Source of the DNA: Methanosarcina barkeri str. Wiesmoor
GTDB taxonomy: Archaea; Halobacteriota; Methanosarcinia; Methanosarcinales; Methanosarcinaceae
Length of the DNA stretch: 64,000 bases
Assembly: GCF_000969985.1 (NCBI RefSeq)
Contig: NZ_CP009526.1
Location: forward strand, 1,798,001-1,862,000
Reading direction: 5' to 3'
In this document: positions 63,696 to 64,000 of the stretch, in pieces
Position numbering within the stretch: the first letter of the stretch is position 1
Layout: every line of letters starts with the position of its first letter
The notes under the pieces: model-generated
Told to the model about the DNA's origin: nothing
What the model saw: the letters and a program-made list of their open reading frames with translations, nothing else
Databases searched by the model: none
Position numbers and translations under genes: made by a program

Positions 63696-64000
63696 ATGCA
63701 AAATATACTCTCAGTCCAGTCACTCACAAAGAAATTTGATGATTTTACAGCTGTAAAAGATATCAGTTTCAATGTTGAAACCGGCTCGATCTTTGCTTTT
63801 CTCGGTCCAAACGGGGCAGGTAAGTCCACAACTATCAAAATGCTCACAACTGTTTTGAAGCCCACATCAGGAAAAATAAGCATTAACGGTTTCAATGCAC
63901 TTAAAGAGCAGGACAAAGCCCGTGCATCTTTCGGGATAGTCTTTCAGGACTCCAGCCTTGATGAAGAACTGACTGCTTACGAGAATATTGTTTACCACGC
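63696..64000 (+). CDS. ABC transporter ATP-binding protein (partial)
   Basis: The first 101 codons of an ABC ATPase run off the window end. Walker A is LGPNGAGKSTT (about 37-47), and the Q loop is GIVFQDSSLDEELTAYENI. The pattern TVLKPTSGKISINGFNALKE resembles DrrA/daunorubicin-type exporters, so a membrane subunit should follow beyond 64000. The ATG at 63696 lacks a strong Shine-Dalgarno. The signature and Walker B motifs lie outside the window. Confidence 0.85.
   Translation, partial: MQNILSVQSLTKKFDDFTAVKDISFNVETGSIFAFLGPNGAGKSTTIKMLTTVLKPTSGKISINGFNALKEQDKARASFGIVFQDSSLDEELTAYENIVYH

Overview
The window reads as a methanogenic archaeon of the genus Methanosarcina. Pointers are the archaeal CoA route (pantoate kinase plus 4-phosphopantoate--beta-alanine ligase), a SAH-deaminase/SAH-hydrolase pair, an archaeal FtsJ methylase with a TRAM domain, a MEDS-domain sensor kinase, YVTN and TolB-like surface propellers, a PGF-CTERM-like tail, archaeal Shine-Dalgarno sites (GGAGG/GAGGTG) and long AT-rich intergenic regions. 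Species and product assignments rest on reading the sequence; no database was searched.

Layout. 1-9.6 kb: scattered single metabolic genes (LCM-type methyltransferase, alpha/beta hydrolase, ferredoxin-nitroreductase, a PfpI-GNAT pair, a secreted PKD protein, a membrane-anchored alkaline-phosphatase-superfamily protein, acylphosphatase), separated by AT-rich spacers with hairpins and repeats. 9.7-18.3 kb: an accessory stretch with a decayed tRNA-Leu, a TnpB-like relic, an IS1634-type element with a frameshifted transposase, a class III aminotransferase and several small unknown proteins, one beside an 87-bp tandem array of hairpins. 18.3-29.3 kb: a composite restriction locus, hsdR - cargo - hsdS - mcrB - mcrC - Schlafen/AlbA_2-like relic - hsdM, all on the plus strand. 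The 3' end of hsdR is duplicated in front of hsdS, and an AT-rich unknown membrane-protein gene lies between the copies. 29.4-48 kb: surface propellers, a CDF metal exporter, a Na+/H+ antiporter, a PEP-synthase/rifampicin-phosphotransferase-like enzyme, a PHP phosphoesterase, RlmE/FtsJ, a DUF1275 protein and a Vms1-type protein, with several gene relics (hsdM, PHP and IS5-type pieces). 48-56 kb: a housekeeping block for coenzyme A (coaBC, pantoate kinase, phosphopantothenate synthetase), an HD hydrolase, and S-adenosylhomocysteine recycling (dadD, ahcY). 56-63 kb: two large PAS sensor kinases and a small response regulator, with a 101-bp MITE just upstream of the first kinase. The window ends inside an ABC-transporter ATPase gene.

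Two themes stand out. First, the restriction island mixes type I and type IV systems in one gene order and carries traces of insertion, duplication and loss. Second, nearly every larger spacer holds its own short tandem repeat (units of 13-87 bp), each with a different sequence. I also report two genes easy to miss by ORF length (57 and 44 codons), a gene whose reading frame extends upstream to an apparent ATT start, and three 29-bp-phased repeats ahead of the PfpI gene.
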